A stretch of 64,000 nt of DNA from Gammaproteobacteria bacterium (GCA_009840525.1 VXNP01000005.1:19462-83461), one strand, 5' to 3'; positions 49,462 to 61,084 are shown, counted from the first letter of the stretch. The notes: generated by a model not told the origin, from the letters alone. Numbers and translations: made by a program.

Positions 49462-50517
49462 CTACCTGAACTCCTCCATCAGCGCGTCCATCTGCTCGCT
49501 GCCGGGGCAGAGGTCCTCGTGGGAAAGCTCGGCGAGCGGCGTCGGCGTGGTCGCGTTGTCGTCGTGCATGTCTTCGCCGCCGGGGTCGAGGTAGAGGAGC
49601 CCGGTCACCACCTCGCCGCGGTTCTGCAGCGAGCGGTAGTGCTCGTAGGCGGACAGGCGGTCGGTCGGGTCGTAGTCCTCGGGGACCTTGCGGAAGCGCA
49701 CCATGCTGCCGTCGTGCATGGTGATGGATGTGCGGCTTCCCTTCTCGTAGGAAGCCGAGATCTCCGAGCGGATGGGCACGAAGTCGACCGGCACCAGCTC
49801 GTGTCCGTGGTGGCGGGTGTAGAGGTAGCTCTTCGTCGACCCGACGTGGTCGTTGAAGGTGACGCAGGGCGAGATTACGTCGATGAAGGCGAAGCCCTTG
49901 TGCATCAGCCCCGCCTTCAGCAGCGGAAGGAGCTGTTGCTTGTCGCCCGAGAAGCCGCGCGCGACGAAGGTGGCGCCCAGGGTGAGCGCCAGCGCCACCG
50001 GGTCGATGGGCTCGCTCTTGTTGGGCACGCCGCGCTTGGAGCGCGAACCCACGTCGGCGGAAGCCGAGAACTGGCCCTTGGTGAGCCCGTAGACGCCGTT
50101 GTTCTCCAGCACGTACAGCATGTTGACGTTGCGCCGGATCGCGTGGCAGAACTGGCCCAGGCCGATGGAGAGCGAGTCGCCGTCGCCGGAAATGCCGATG
50201 TAGTAGAGGTCCTTGTTGGCCGCGTTGGCGCCGGTCGCAAGGGCGGGCATGCGCCCGTGCACCCCGTTGAACCCGTGCGCCTCGTTCACGAAGTACGCGG
50301 GTGTCTTGGCCGAGCAGCCGATGCCGCTCATCTTGGCGATGCGGTGCGGCGGGATGGAGAGTTCGTAGAAGGCCTGAATGACCGCGGCGGTGACCGAGTC
50401 GTGGCCGCACCCCGCGCACAGGGTCGAGATGGTGCCCTCGTAGTCCCGCATATCCAGGCCAAGGTCGTTGGTCCGCAGGCTTGGATGCCTGACCGCGGGC
50501 TTGGCGATATAGGTCAT
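49462..50517 (-). CDS. korB: 2-oxoacid:ferredoxin oxidoreductase, beta subunit
   Basis: The 351-residue protein is the TPP-binding beta subunit. Visible elements are the cysteines C34 and C37 (CAGCGHD) and C68 (GIGCSAKT) for an Fe-S cluster, the TPP/Mg motif GDGDSLSIGLGQF (111-123), and NNGVYGLTKGQFSAS. This pattern is that of the 2-oxoglutarate or general 2-oxoacid ferredoxin oxidoreductases, which decarboxylate the 2-oxoacid to an acyl-CoA and reduce ferredoxin. The start overlaps the alpha stop by 4 bp. It is the last gene of a three-gene operon. The specific substrate (2-oxoglutarate versus another 2-oxoacid) is inferred from the subunit layout. Confidence 0.93.
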   Translation of the reverse strand: MTYIAKPAVRHPSLRTNDLGLDMRDYEGTISTLCAGCGHDSVTAAVIQAFYELSIPPHRIAKMSGIGCSAKTPAYFVNEAHGFNGVHGRMPALATGANAANKDLYYIGISGDGDSLSIGLGQFCHAIRRNVNMLYVLENNGVYGLTKGQFSASADVGSRSKRGVPNKSEPIDPVALALTLGATFVARGFSGDKQQLLPLLKAGLMHKGFAFIDVISPCVTFNDHVGSTKSYLYTRHHGHELVPVDFVPIRSEISASYEKGSRTSITMHDGSMVRFRKVPEDYDPTDRLSAYEHYRSLQNRGEVVTGLLYLDPGGEDMHDDNATTPTPLAELSHEDLCPGSEQMDALMEEFR

Positions 50518-52385
50518 GCCACTGCTCCTTCCGGCCGCTCCGCCGCCGGCCGCACCTTCATTTCCTCCGGCGCGCGACCCAGGTGTTCGTTCACCTCGCC
50601 GGCCACGAAGGCAGCGCTCAAGGGGAAGCCGCCGTAGTCCAGCACCGAATGCAGGCGCGCCGGGTCCACTTCGGTCTCGGTCACCATCAGACGTCTGAGC
50701 TGCGCGTCCCGGTTCTGTTCGACCACGAAGTTGAGCTCGTGGGCGTCCAGGAACTCGCGTACCAGGGTGTCGAACGGGAAGCCGCGCACGCGCAGGAAGT
50801 TCACCGGCAGACCCTGTCGCTCGAGGAGGTCTGCCGCCTCACGCACGGCCCCGTCGCACGAGCCGATGGTGACCAGCGACATGGTCGCGCCGTCGCGCAT
50901 CTGCACGGCCGGCGCGGGCACCTCGCCCGCGGCGGAGTCGATCTTCGTGCGCAGCCGGTCCATCACCTCGGTGTACTCGTCGGCGTCCTCGGTGTAGGTC
51001 CCGCGGCTGGTGTGCCCGGAACCCCGCGTGAAGTACGCCCCCTTCGGGTGCACGCCCGGAAGGGACCGGTAGGGAATCCCGTCGCCATCCACATCCATGT
51101 AGCGGTAGAACTTCTCGATCTTTTCCAGTTCCTCGGCCCCGAGCACCTTGCCGCGGTCGGGCACGAAACCGTCGTCCCAGCTGAGCTTCGGGATCATCCA
51201 GTCGTTCATGCCGATGTCCAGGTCCTGCACCAGGAAGACCGGGGTCTGGAAGCGCTCGGCCAGGTCGAAAGCCTCCACCGCCATGTGGAACGACTCTTCC
51301 GGGTTGGCCGGGAAGAGGGCGATGTGCTTGGTGTCGCCGTGCGAGGCGTACGCCACCGCCGCGATGTCGCCCTGCTGCGTGCGGGTGGGCATGCCCGTCG
51401 ACGGACCTACCCGCTGCACGTCCACGAAGACGGCCGGGATCTCGGCGTAGTAGGCCAGCCCGATGAACTCGCTCATGAGCGAGATGCCCGGGCCGCTGGT
51501 GGGGGTGAAGGCGCGCGCGCCGGCCCAGCCCGCTCCGATCACCACGCCCGCCGCGGCCAGCTCGTCCTCTGCCTGGGCGATGAAGAAGCTGCGCTCACCG
51601 GTCTCCTTATCCTTGCGGAAGCGCTCGCAGAAGCGCTTGAAGGCGTCCATGAGCGAGGTCGAAGGCGTGATCGGATACCACGCGCCCACCGTCGCTCCCG
51701 CGTACACGCATCCGAGCGCCGCCGAGGTGTTTCCGTCCATGAGCACATGGTCCGAGGTCGCATCCATGGTCTCGAGCCGGATCGGCAGCGGGCAGTCGAA
51801 GTGCTCCATCGCGTAGTCGTAGCCCAGCTCGATCGCCTTGTAGTTCGAGCCGATCAGCTTGGGCTTGGCCGCGAACTTCTCCTGGATCATCCCTCGGATG
51901 ACGTCCAGATCCATCGACAGAAGCGCGGCGAGCGCCCCCGCATACGCGATGTTCTTCATCAGGATGCGCACTCGCGCCCCCTTGAACTCACGCACGCACA
52001 TCTCCCCCAGGGGCACCCCGAGGAAGGTGATGTCGTCGCGCAGGAACTCCTTTGCCATGGGCCACGAGGAGTCGTGCAGCAGGTATCCGCCCGGGCGCAC
52101 TTCCGCGATGTCGCGCTCGTAGGTGGCGGGGTTCATCGCCACGATGAGGTCGAACTCCGGGGTGCGCGCCGAGTAGCCTTCGTGGCTCACCCGGATCTCG
52201 TACCACGTGGGGAGGCCCTGGATGTTGGAAGGGAAGACGTTTTTGCCGGTGCAGGGGATCCCCATGCGGAAGATCGCCTGCATGATGAGGCCGTTTGCGC
52301 TCGCCGAGCCGGTGCCGTTGACGGTCCCGATCTTGAACGCGAAGTCGTTGGTCCGGTCGGCCTGCTCTAGACGTGGGTCGGACAT
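50514..52385 (-). CDS. korA: 2-oxoacid:ferredoxin oxidoreductase, alpha subunit (gamma-alpha fusion)
   Basis: The 623-residue protein begins MSDPRLEQADRTNDFAFKIG at 52385. The first ~200 residues are the gamma domain (GTVNGTGSASANGLIMQAIFRMG, PATYERDIAEVRPGGYLLHD). The pyrimidine-binding alpha domain follows, with GNTSAALGCVYAGATVGAWYP, PITPSTSLMDAF and FTPTSGPGISLMSEFIGLAYY. The C-terminal domain is LPVNFLRVRGFPFD. This is the normal KorA arrangement with a fused gamma domain. It overlaps the upstream GltD-like gene by 19 bp and the beta gene by 4 bp, so the three subunits are translated together. It pairs with KorB to oxidise a 2-oxoacid. Confidence 0.93.
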   Translation of the reverse strand: MSDPRLEQADRTNDFAFKIGTVNGTGSASANGLIMQAIFRMGIPCTGKNVFPSNIQGLPTWYEIRVSHEGYSARTPEFDLIVAMNPATYERDIAEVRPGGYLLHDSSWPMAKEFLRDDITFLGVPLGEMCVREFKGARVRILMKNIAYAGALAALLSMDLDVIRGMIQEKFAAKPKLIGSNYKAIELGYDYAMEHFDCPLPIRLETMDATSDHVLMDGNTSAALGCVYAGATVGAWYPITPSTSLMDAFKRFCERFRKDKETGERSFFIAQAEDELAAAGVVIGAGWAGARAFTPTSGPGISLMSEFIGLAYYAEIPAVFVDVQRVGPSTGMPTRTQQGDIAAVAYASHGDTKHIALFPANPEESFHMAVEAFDLAERFQTPVFLVQDLDIGMNDWMIPKLSWDDGFVPDRGKVLGAEELEKIEKFYRYMDVDGDGIPYRSLPGVHPKGAYFTRGSGHTSRGTYTEDADEYTEVMDRLRTKIDSAAGEVPAPAVQMRDGATMSLVTIGSCDGAVREAADLLERQGLPVNFLRVRGFPFDTLVREFLDAHELNFVVEQNRDAQLRRLMVTETEVDPARLHSVLDYGGFPLSAAFVAGEVNEHLGRAPEEMKVRPAAERPEGAVA

Positions 52386-54166
52386 GCCGCTTCCTGCCCC
52401 GCGTAGGGAATCATCAGTTCGAACTTGCGCATGTCCCAGGCCGCCGTGGGACAGCGCTCCGCGCACAGTCCGCAGTGGACGCAGAGGTCCTCGTCCTTCA
52501 CCATCACGCGTCCGGTCTGGGGGAGTCCTTCTGATACCATCAGATCCTGGGTGAGGTTCTCCGCGGGAGCCATGAGGCGCTCGCGCAGATCCTCCTCGTC
52601 GCCGTTCACGGCGATCGTGAGGCAGTGCACCGGGCAGATGTCGATGCAGGCGTCGCATTCGATGCACAGCTTCGCTTCGAAGTGCGTCTGGATGTCGCAG
52701 TTGAGGCAGCGCTCCACCTCGCGCGCGGTCTGCTCCGGGTCGAAGCCCATCTCCACTTCGATGGACAGCTCCTGGAAACGGCGCACCAGCTCCACGTGCT
52801 TCATCTTCTGGCGCGGCGAGGGATTGTAGTCGTTGGAGTAGGCCCACTCGTGCATCCCCATCTTGGCGGAGATGAGGTTGTGGTCCTGGGGCGGCCGGTC
52901 TTCGGTAAGCGACAGCCCCTGGCAGTAGTTGTGGATCGAGATGGCCGCCTGGTGGCCGTGCTCCACCGCCCAGATGATGTTTTCCGGTCCCCACGCCGCG
53001 TCGCCGCCCACGAAGATCCCCTCGCGGGTGGTCATGAAGGTTGTGCGGTCGACCTCGGGCATGTCCCAGTGGTTGAACTCGATGCCGATGTCGCGCTCGA
53101 TCCAGGGGAAGGCGTTGTCCTGGCCGATGGCGAGGATGACGTCGTCGCAGGGGATGAACTCGGTGCCGTGCACGGTCGCCTTCAGGCGGCCGCTTTCCTC
53201 GTCCTCGTGCCAGCTGACCAGCTCGAACTCCATCCCGACCAGCCTTCCGTCTTCCAGCACGAAGCGCTTCGGGGAGTAGTTCTCTACGATCTCGACCAGC
53301 TCCTCCTCGGCATCCTCGAGCTCCCACGGCGACGCCTTGAAGTAGGGCCGCGACTTGCGCGCCATCACCTTGATGTCAATGCCGCCGAGGCGCTTGGAGG
53401 AACGGCAGCAGTCCATCGCCGTGTTGCCGACCCCGATCACGAGCACGCGCTCGCCGATGGAGTCGACGTGCCCGAAGTGCACCGACTCCAGCCACTCGAT
53501 GCCGATGTGGATGTTGTCGGCGGCTTCCTGGCGTCCCGAGATGTTGAGTTCCTTGCCCTTGGGGGCGCCAGTGCCTACGAAGACGGCGTCGTAGCCCTCC
53601 TCGAGAAGCTCCTTCATCGACTCGATGCGCGTGTTGTAGTGGATCTCGACGCCCATGTCGAGGATCATGTCGATCTCCTCCTCCAGCACCTCGACGGGGA
53701 GCCGGAAGGCGGGGATGTTGGTGCGCATGAGGCCGCCGGAGCGGGGGAGGGCCTCGAAGATCGTGCACTCGTAGCCGAGCGGCATGAGGTCGTTGCAAAC
53801 GGTGAGGGACGCCGGCCCGCACCCGACCAGGGCGATGCGCTTGCCGTTCTTGACGACGGGGATCTCGGGCAGGCGGTTGTCGGTCGGATCGCGCAGGTCG
53901 GCCGCGACCCGCTTCAGGCGGCAGATGGCGACCGGCTTGCCGTCAACACGCGTGCGCCGGCAGGCGGGCTCGCAAGGACGGTCGCAGGTGCGGCCCAGGA
54001 TCCCCGGGAAGACGTTCGAGGACCGGTTCAGCCAGAATGAATCCGTGTAGCGGCCGTTGGCGATGAGCCGGATGTACTCGGGGACGTTGGTGTGGGCCGG
54101 ACAGCCCCACTGGCAGTCCACCACCTTGTGGTAGTAGTCGGGGTTGCCGACGTCCGTAGGTTGCAT
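52367..54166 (-). CDS. GltD-like FAD oxidoreductase with C-terminal ferredoxin domain
   Basis: The 599-residue protein has an N-terminal Fe-S binding region (C18, C22, C61, C65, C69, as in the glutamate synthase small subunit and NfnB families). It has an FAD-binding dinucleotide fold (LVGCGPASLTVC, 113-124) and an NAD(P)-binding fold (VLVIGVGNTAMDCC). The C-terminus carries two 4Fe-4S ferredoxin motifs (CIECDACIDICPVHC and CVHCGLCAERCPTAAW). It opens the operon with the KorA and KorB genes, overlapping KorA by 19 bp. It probably links the ferredoxin reduced by Kor to NAD(P), replacing a separate ferredoxin. The fusion of both Fe-S ends in one chain is the notable feature. Confidence 0.9.
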   Translation of the reverse strand: MQPTDVGNPDYYHKVVDCQWGCPAHTNVPEYIRLIANGRYTDSFWLNRSSNVFPGILGRTCDRPCEPACRRTRVDGKPVAICRLKRVAADLRDPTDNRLPEIPVVKNGKRIALVGCGPASLTVCNDLMPLGYECTIFEALPRSGGLMRTNIPAFRLPVEVLEEEIDMILDMGVEIHYNTRIESMKELLEEGYDAVFVGTGAPKGKELNISGRQEAADNIHIGIEWLESVHFGHVDSIGERVLVIGVGNTAMDCCRSSKRLGGIDIKVMARKSRPYFKASPWELEDAEEELVEIVENYSPKRFVLEDGRLVGMEFELVSWHEDEESGRLKATVHGTEFIPCDDVILAIGQDNAFPWIERDIGIEFNHWDMPEVDRTTFMTTREGIFVGGDAAWGPENIIWAVEHGHQAAISIHNYCQGLSLTEDRPPQDHNLISAKMGMHEWAYSNDYNPSPRQKMKHVELVRRFQELSIEVEMGFDPEQTAREVERCLNCDIQTHFEAKLCIECDACIDICPVHCLTIAVNGDEEDLRERLMAPAENLTQDLMVSEGLPQTGRVMVKDEDLCVHCGLCAERCPTAAWDMRKFELMIPYAGQEAACPTHV

Positions 54167-54473
54167 CAGTCCTTGGCCTTGGGCCCGGGGAAGCGCACGC
54201 GACTCGCGGGAGTTGGCGTCAGCGCAGACCGGCGCCGCGGCAGCCGGAGGCGAGGCGGAAGCGGGGGAGGGGCCGAGTGTTGGTCACGAAAACGGCTTGG
54301 CTGGGAGCGACCCCGTCTGTGGCTGGGCCGGAAGGCCCGTTGGCGCTTGGGGGTCGCATCCGACCCCGGTTGCCCCCAATGATGTACGAGAAAGCCCCCG
54401 AGGGCAAGATTCCGCGGACGCCGCGCGTCCCGTTACCGATTCGCGGCCAAACCGAACCAGAGGGCGGTGACCC
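54167..54473. promoter_or_regulatory. Divergent intergenic region with nested hairpins before the Nramp-like gene
   Basis: This 307-bp gap lies between the Kor operon and the Nramp-like gene. On the plus strand GCGACCCC (54307-54314) can pair with GGGGTCGC (54350-54357), enclosing a GGGCC-GGAA-GGCCC hairpin (54325-54338). Alternatively GGGGTCG (54350-54356) can pair with CGACCCC (54361-54367) around a 4-nt loop. The two choices are mutually exclusive, a switch-like layout. No clear -35/-10 pair was identified. Confidence 0.4.
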
Positions 54474-55952
54474 GTGCCCGAACGACAGACGCCTGAATCC
54501 CGGACCGGCCTGGCCCCATTCCGGAGCGCCGAGCTGCCGGTTCCGCCTCGGCCCCGGGGGCTGGCGTGGCTCGGGGTCGTGGGCCCCGGCGTGATCGTGC
54601 TGGGCGCCTCCATCGGGGGCGGAGAGTTCCTGCTGGGCCCTTCCGCCTTCGTGCGCTACGGTCTGGTGCTGCTCTGGGTGACGGTGGTCGCCACCTTCCT
54701 GCAGACCGTGTTCAACACCGAGCTCATGCGCTGGACCATCGCCACCGGCGAGCCCGTCTTCACCGGGTTCATGCGCACGCGGCCGGCGGCGCCGTTCTGG
54801 GCCGTGGTCTACGCGCTGCTGTACTTCCTGCAGCTTGGGTGGCCGGCCTGGGCGGGCACGGCGGCGGGCGCGGTGTTCTTCCTGGTGTTCCGCGACCTGG
54901 CCGGGCCGGAGAATTCCGGGCTGGTGCATGCCTTCGGGGTGGGCACGTTCGTCCTGTGCGTTGCCATCCTGCTCTTCGGACGGCGCATCGAACGCACGCT
55001 GGAGATCCTGAACTGGATCCTGGTGGTGGCGATCCTCGGGACCTTCCTGGTGCTGGCGCTCATGTTCGTGGCCCCGGAAACCTGGGTCGCGGGGGCGGCG
55101 GGGCTGGTGGGATACGACCCGGCGCAGGGGGCGTTTCGCTTCATTCCGGCGGGCGCCGACTTCTTCCTGATCGGGGCGTTCGCGGCCTACTCGGGCGCCG
55201 GCGGCATGACCAACCTGACCCTCTCCAACTGGGCGCGCGACAAGGGGTACGGGATGGGCAGCGCGGTGGGCTACATCCCGGCCGCGGTGGGCGGGAAGCA
55301 GGTGCGCCTCGCCCCGACCGGCTACATCTTCGACCCCACCGCGGAGGCGATGGGCCGGTGGCGGGGGTGGTGGCGCATCGTGCGCGCAGACCAGTGGGGG
55401 ATCTATTTCACCGGCGCGCTGCTGGGCATGATCCTCCCCGCCGTGCTCTACATGACCTTCATCGAGGCCGGCACCGACATCCGCGGCCTCTCGGTGGCGG
55501 CGGCGCTGGCCGACGCCATGGCGACCCGCGCAGGCGCGCTCTTCGGGGGCGTCATCGCCCTCATGGGCGTCTGGATTCTCTTCAAGACCCAACTGGACAT
55601 CGTCGACGGAATGACGCGCGCCATCACGGACATCCTGTGGACCGGCTCCCGGCGCGTGCGGCGCTGGCGCGGGGGGGACGTGCGCTTCGTCTACTACGCG
55701 GTGCTCGTCGGGATCGCCGGGTGGGGGATCATAGGTCTCGGGCTGGCGCAGCCGATCGTGCTGCTCCAACTGGGCGCCAACATGGCCGGCATCGTTTTCG
55801 TTATCTCCTCGCTTCACCTTCTCTACATCAACACCCGCTTCCTGCCGGAGGAAATCCGGCCGCCGATGTGGCGGCGGGTCGCGCTCGTCGCCACATCGGT
55901 GTTCTACGGGGCCTTCGTGGTGCTCTGGCTGCAGGGGCTGTTCCAGCCATGA
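54474..55952 (+). CDS. Nramp-family-related transporter lacking the DPGN motif
   Basis: The 492-residue protein has about 11 membrane segments and starts at a GTG with GAGG 10 nt upstream. The first helix reads GPGVIVLGASIGGGEFLLGP; canonical Nramp transporters have DPGN here, so the metal-binding Asp and Asn are missing. The sixth-helix position reads AAYSGAGGMTNLTLSNWARDKG instead of the MPH metal motif. The overall fold and length still match the family. This diverged branch has uncertain substrates; manganese or iron cannot be assumed. It is followed 25 bp later by the phospholipase D gene and is divergent from the Kor operon. Confidence 0.82.
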   Translation: MPERQTPESRTGLAPFRSAELPVPPRPRGLAWLGVVGPGVIVLGASIGGGEFLLGPSAFVRYGLVLLWVTVVATFLQTVFNTELMRWTIATGEPVFTGFMRTRPAAPFWAVVYALLYFLQLGWPAWAGTAAGAVFFLVFRDLAGPENSGLVHAFGVGTFVLCVAILLFGRRIERTLEILNWILVVAILGTFLVLALMFVAPETWVAGAAGLVGYDPAQGAFRFIPAGADFFLIGAFAAYSGAGGMTNLTLSNWARDKGYGMGSAVGYIPAAVGGKQVRLAPTGYIFDPTAEAMGRWRGWWRIVRADQWGIYFTGALLGMILPAVLYMTFIEAGTDIRGLSVAAALADAMATRAGALFGGVIALMGVWILFKTQLDIVDGMTRAITDILWTGSRRVRRWRGGDVRFVYYAVLVGIAGWGIIGLGLAQPIVLLQLGANMAGIVFVISSLHLLYINTRFLPEEIRPPMWRRVALVATSVFYGAFVVLWLQGLFQP

Positions 55953-55977
55953 TCCACGATGGTGGTTTCTGCCGCGG

Positions 55978-57090
55978 GTGAACGCGCGATCCGAGGTCCT
56001 GGTCGATTCGGAGGCCGTGTGGGCGGCAGTGCAGGCCGATCTCGCAGCGGCGCGCGAGTACGCCTTCATCCAGACCTACTCGTTCGAGGGCGACTGGGTG
56101 GGGACGGCGCTCTCGGACGCCCTGCTCGCCGCGCGCGCCCCGGACCGCCGGCTGCTCGTCGACTCGTATACGCGGGCCAACCAGAACGACCGCTGGATCG
56201 CGCTTCCCGGAACGCTCTTCGATCCCGGGTTTCGGGCGGAGGTGCGCAACACCCGTCGGCTGGTGCGCCTGCTGCGGGCCGGGGGCGTGGGTGTCCGCTT
56301 CGGCCGTCCCTTCGGGATCTTCGGCCAGCGCTTCCTCAACCGCGACCACAAGAAGGTCATTCTCTTCGACGACCGCGTTTCCTACATCGGGGGCATCAAC
56401 TTCTCGGAGCACAACTTCGAGTGGCACGATCTCATGGTGCGGGTCGAGGACTCGGATGTGGCGCGCTTCCTCAGGCGGGACTTCGAGTCCTCGTGGGAGG
56501 GGCGTTCGGAGTATGCCCGCGCATCTTTCGCCGGGCCGGGCCTGGACCTTCATCTGCTGCCGGGTGAAGGCAACCGCGCGGCCTATCGCGACCTGCTCGG
56601 CCTCATCGACGGCGCCGGGCGCTCGATCGACGTCATAAGCCCCTATCTGAGCCCGCCCTTCACGGACCATCTGGCGGCGGCAGCGGCGCGCGGAGTTCGG
56701 ATCCGGATCGTGACCCCGCGCTCGAACAACAAGGCCTATCTGCAGAAGTACCTGCTGGCGATGGCGGAGCGGGACGGCTTCGAGGTCTTGCTGTACCAGG
56801 ATGGCATGATCCACATGAAGTGCATGCTGATCGACGACGGCATTCTCGTCACCGGATCCTCCAATTTCGACCTGATGAGCTACAACGGGTTCCTGGCCGA
56901 GATCGTCGCCGTCTTCCGGTCACCGGAGGTCGTCGAAGCGTTCCGGCGCCGGGTGCTGGAGCCGGATCTGAAGGCATCGCGGCGGTTCGAGGACGATGGC
57001 CGTGCCGGAGGGGGATGGCTGGGGAGAGCGCTGCGCGCGATGCCGATCCGGGTCGCGAAGCGGGTGGCGAGGGTGCTTGGACCCGGATGA
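55978..57090 (+). CDS. Phospholipase D-like / cardiolipin synthase-like protein
   Basis: The 370-residue protein has two HKD motifs: H124-x-K126-x4-D131 (NRDHKKVILFDDRVSYIGG) and H279-x-K281-x4-D286 (MIHMKCMLIDDGILVTGSSN). Both are followed by the GG/GS-x-N tail that completes the phospholipase D active site. Length and spacing fit the ClsB-type cardiolipin synthases, though no N-terminal membrane segments are seen, so a cytoplasmic or membrane-surface enzyme is likely. It acts on phospholipid phosphodiester bonds. The start is a GTG. It lies 25 bp after the Nramp-like gene and converges with the rhodanese gene. Confidence 0.88.
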   Translation: MNARSEVLVDSEAVWAAVQADLAAAREYAFIQTYSFEGDWVGTALSDALLAARAPDRRLLVDSYTRANQNDRWIALPGTLFDPGFRAEVRNTRRLVRLLRAGGVGVRFGRPFGIFGQRFLNRDHKKVILFDDRVSYIGGINFSEHNFEWHDLMVRVEDSDVARFLRRDFESSWEGRSEYARASFAGPGLDLHLLPGEGNRAAYRDLLGLIDGAGRSIDVISPYLSPPFTDHLAAAAARGVRIRIVTPRSNNKAYLQKYLLAMAERDGFEVLLYQDGMIHMKCMLIDDGILVTGSSNFDLMSYNGFLAEIVAVFRSPEVVEAFRRRVLEPDLKASRRFEDDGRAGGGWLGRALRAMPIRVAKRVARVLGPG

Positions 57091-57110
57091 GGGCGCCCGG
57101 GCCCGGCTGT

Positions 57111-57959
57111 TCAGCCGCGCTCCACCGGGCGGTCGGGATCGGTGACCCAGTGGCTCCACGAGCCCGCGTAGAACCGCCCGCCGCCGAGCCCTGCGTGCTC
57201 CATGGCGAGCAGGTTGTGGCAGGCGGTGACGCCGGAACCGCAGTAGGACACCGAATGCTCCGCCGGCGTGTCGCCGAGGATGGCCCGGAAGCGTTGCCGG
57301 AGCTCCTCGCGGGACTTGAAGGTCCCGTCCGGAGTGAGGTTTTCCTCGAAGGCCGCGCACACCGCCCCCGGAATGTGGCCCGCCACCGGGTCGAGCGGTT
57401 CGACCTCGCCGCGGTAGCGCTCTCCGGCCCGCGCGTCGATGAGCGGGGTGGAGGCATCTCCGAGGCTGCCGAGCACATCGGCTGCGGGGACGAGGCGGTC
57501 CGGCCGCGGTGCGGCGGTGAAGACCCGCGCCGGTCGCGTGGCCACCTCCGCCGTGGTCGGCCGCCGCTCGGCACACCAGCGCTGCCAGCCGCCGTCGAGC
57601 AGGGCGGCCGCGTCGTGGCCGACCCACCCGAGCATCCACCAGAGCCGTCCGGCCATCGCGCCTCCCATGTCGTCGTAGGCCACGACCTGCACCCGCCCGT
57701 CGACGCCCCAGGCGCCGAGCGTGCGCGCGAAGTCGGCGGCCGCCGGAAGGGGGTGGCGGCCGGTCGTGCCCGGGACGATGGGGCCGGACAGGTCTTCCTC
57801 CAAGTGGGCGTAGGCGGCGCCCGGAATGTGCGCCGATGCGTACTCGCGCCGGCCATGTTCGGCGTCGGCCAGGGAAAAGCGGCAGTCGACGATCACCCAG
57901 TCGGGATCGTGGAGGTGTGCGAACACTTCTTCGGGGGTCACAAGCGTGGTGAAGGACAT
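57111..57959 (-). CDS. Two-domain rhodanese sulfurtransferase
   Basis: The 282-residue protein starts at the ATG at 57959; an upstream start near 58070 adds an unmatched extension. It has two rhodanese domains: an inactive N-terminal one (VIVDCRFSLADAEHGRREYASAHIPGA) and a catalytic one with IDARAGERYRGEVEPLDPVAGHIPGA. The active-site cysteine is C240 in SYCGSGVTACHNL, the CGSGVTA loop typical of thiosulfate or 3-mercaptopyruvate sulfurtransferases. It transfers sulfane sulfur from a donor such as thiosulfate or mercaptopyruvate to an acceptor. The 186 bp before its start also contains the region upstream of the P-ATPase, which is divergent. Confidence 0.93.
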   Translation of the reverse strand: MSFTTLVTPEEVFAHLHDPDWVIVDCRFSLADAEHGRREYASAHIPGAAYAHLEEDLSGPIVPGTTGRHPLPAAADFARTLGAWGVDGRVQVVAYDDMGGAMAGRLWWMLGWVGHDAAALLDGGWQRWCAERRPTTAEVATRPARVFTAAPRPDRLVPAADVLGSLGDASTPLIDARAGERYRGEVEPLDPVAGHIPGAVCAAFEENLTPDGTFKSREELRQRFRAILGDTPAEHSVSYCGSGVTACHNLLAMEHAGLGGGRFYAGSWSHWVTDPDRPVERG

Positions 57960-58145
57960 ATCGGCGTGATCGGGGTAGCAGGTGTGAGCATTCGGGATTC
58001 GCTTGTTCCGGAACCCCGTGAGAAATTCAGATGAACATTCTCGGTCTTCGGGCGCCAGCAGTCCATCCACGGGCGGTCAGACCCAGCGCGTCAAGTGGAA
58101 GAGACTGTGGTAGTCGCGGATAGACCGCGGACCACGAGGTGACTC

Positions 58146-60414
<2,269 letters not shown>

Positions 60415-60443
<29 letters not shown>

Positions 60444-61071
60444 AGACCAACACCCGCCAGACCACGCTGGCGCGCTCGAATCGCTTCACGAGTCCGTAGC
60501 TCTCCACCACCGCCTCCACCGCGGAAGGTTCGTGGGCGAACACCCGGAACGGATGCCGCCTGAGGCGCTGGATGAAGTTCACCAGCCCGACGCCGAAGCG
60601 TGCCAGTGGTCCGCCACGCGGCATCACCAGCCCGAGGACCCGCTTCGCCAGGGGTGCCGCCGCGCCCAGCAGGGCCGGCATGTCGGGATAGCAGCAGACC
60701 ACCCGGTCCAGGGTCACCAAGTCGGCCGCGGGCAGTTCGCGCGCCCGCTCGACGAAGTCGCCGTCGACGTAACGAATGCGTTCGGCATAGCCCCGGGCCT
60801 CGGCCTCGGATCGCGCCGCGCGCAGGAACGCCGGAGCCGCGTCGGAGTGGGTTCCTCCGGCCGCCCCGCGCGCCATCAGCTCGTGCTGAATGGCCCCGAT
60901 TCCCCCGCCGACGTCGATGAAGGTGCGGCCCTCGACGCCGTCCTGCGCTACGGCCCCCAGCAGCCAGCGCGTGGCTCTGGCCGGGCCCTTGCGGCGGAAC
61001 CTGCGCAGGTTCTTGCGCGCGTGCGAATCGTCGAACTGGCGTTCAAGCCCGCAGCACTGGGAACAGCTCAC
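60415..61071 (-). CDS. SAM-dependent methyltransferase with N-terminal cysteine motif
   Basis: The 218-residue protein starts [14 protein letters not shown], with cysteines 3, 6 and 7, the N-terminal pattern of a class I methyltransferase family (CxxC). The Rossmann fold is clear: motif I as [15 protein letters not shown] (51-65), [29 protein letters not shown] as motifs [18 protein letters not shown] is a family block. The substrate is unknown; the Cys motif may bind a metal. It converges on the copper ATPase with a 29-bp overlap of coding sequence and lies 13 bp after the DUF6526 gene on its own strand. It may belong to a metal-stress region with its neighbours. Confidence 0.85.
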
Positions 61072-61084
61072 GGCGATTCGCGGA

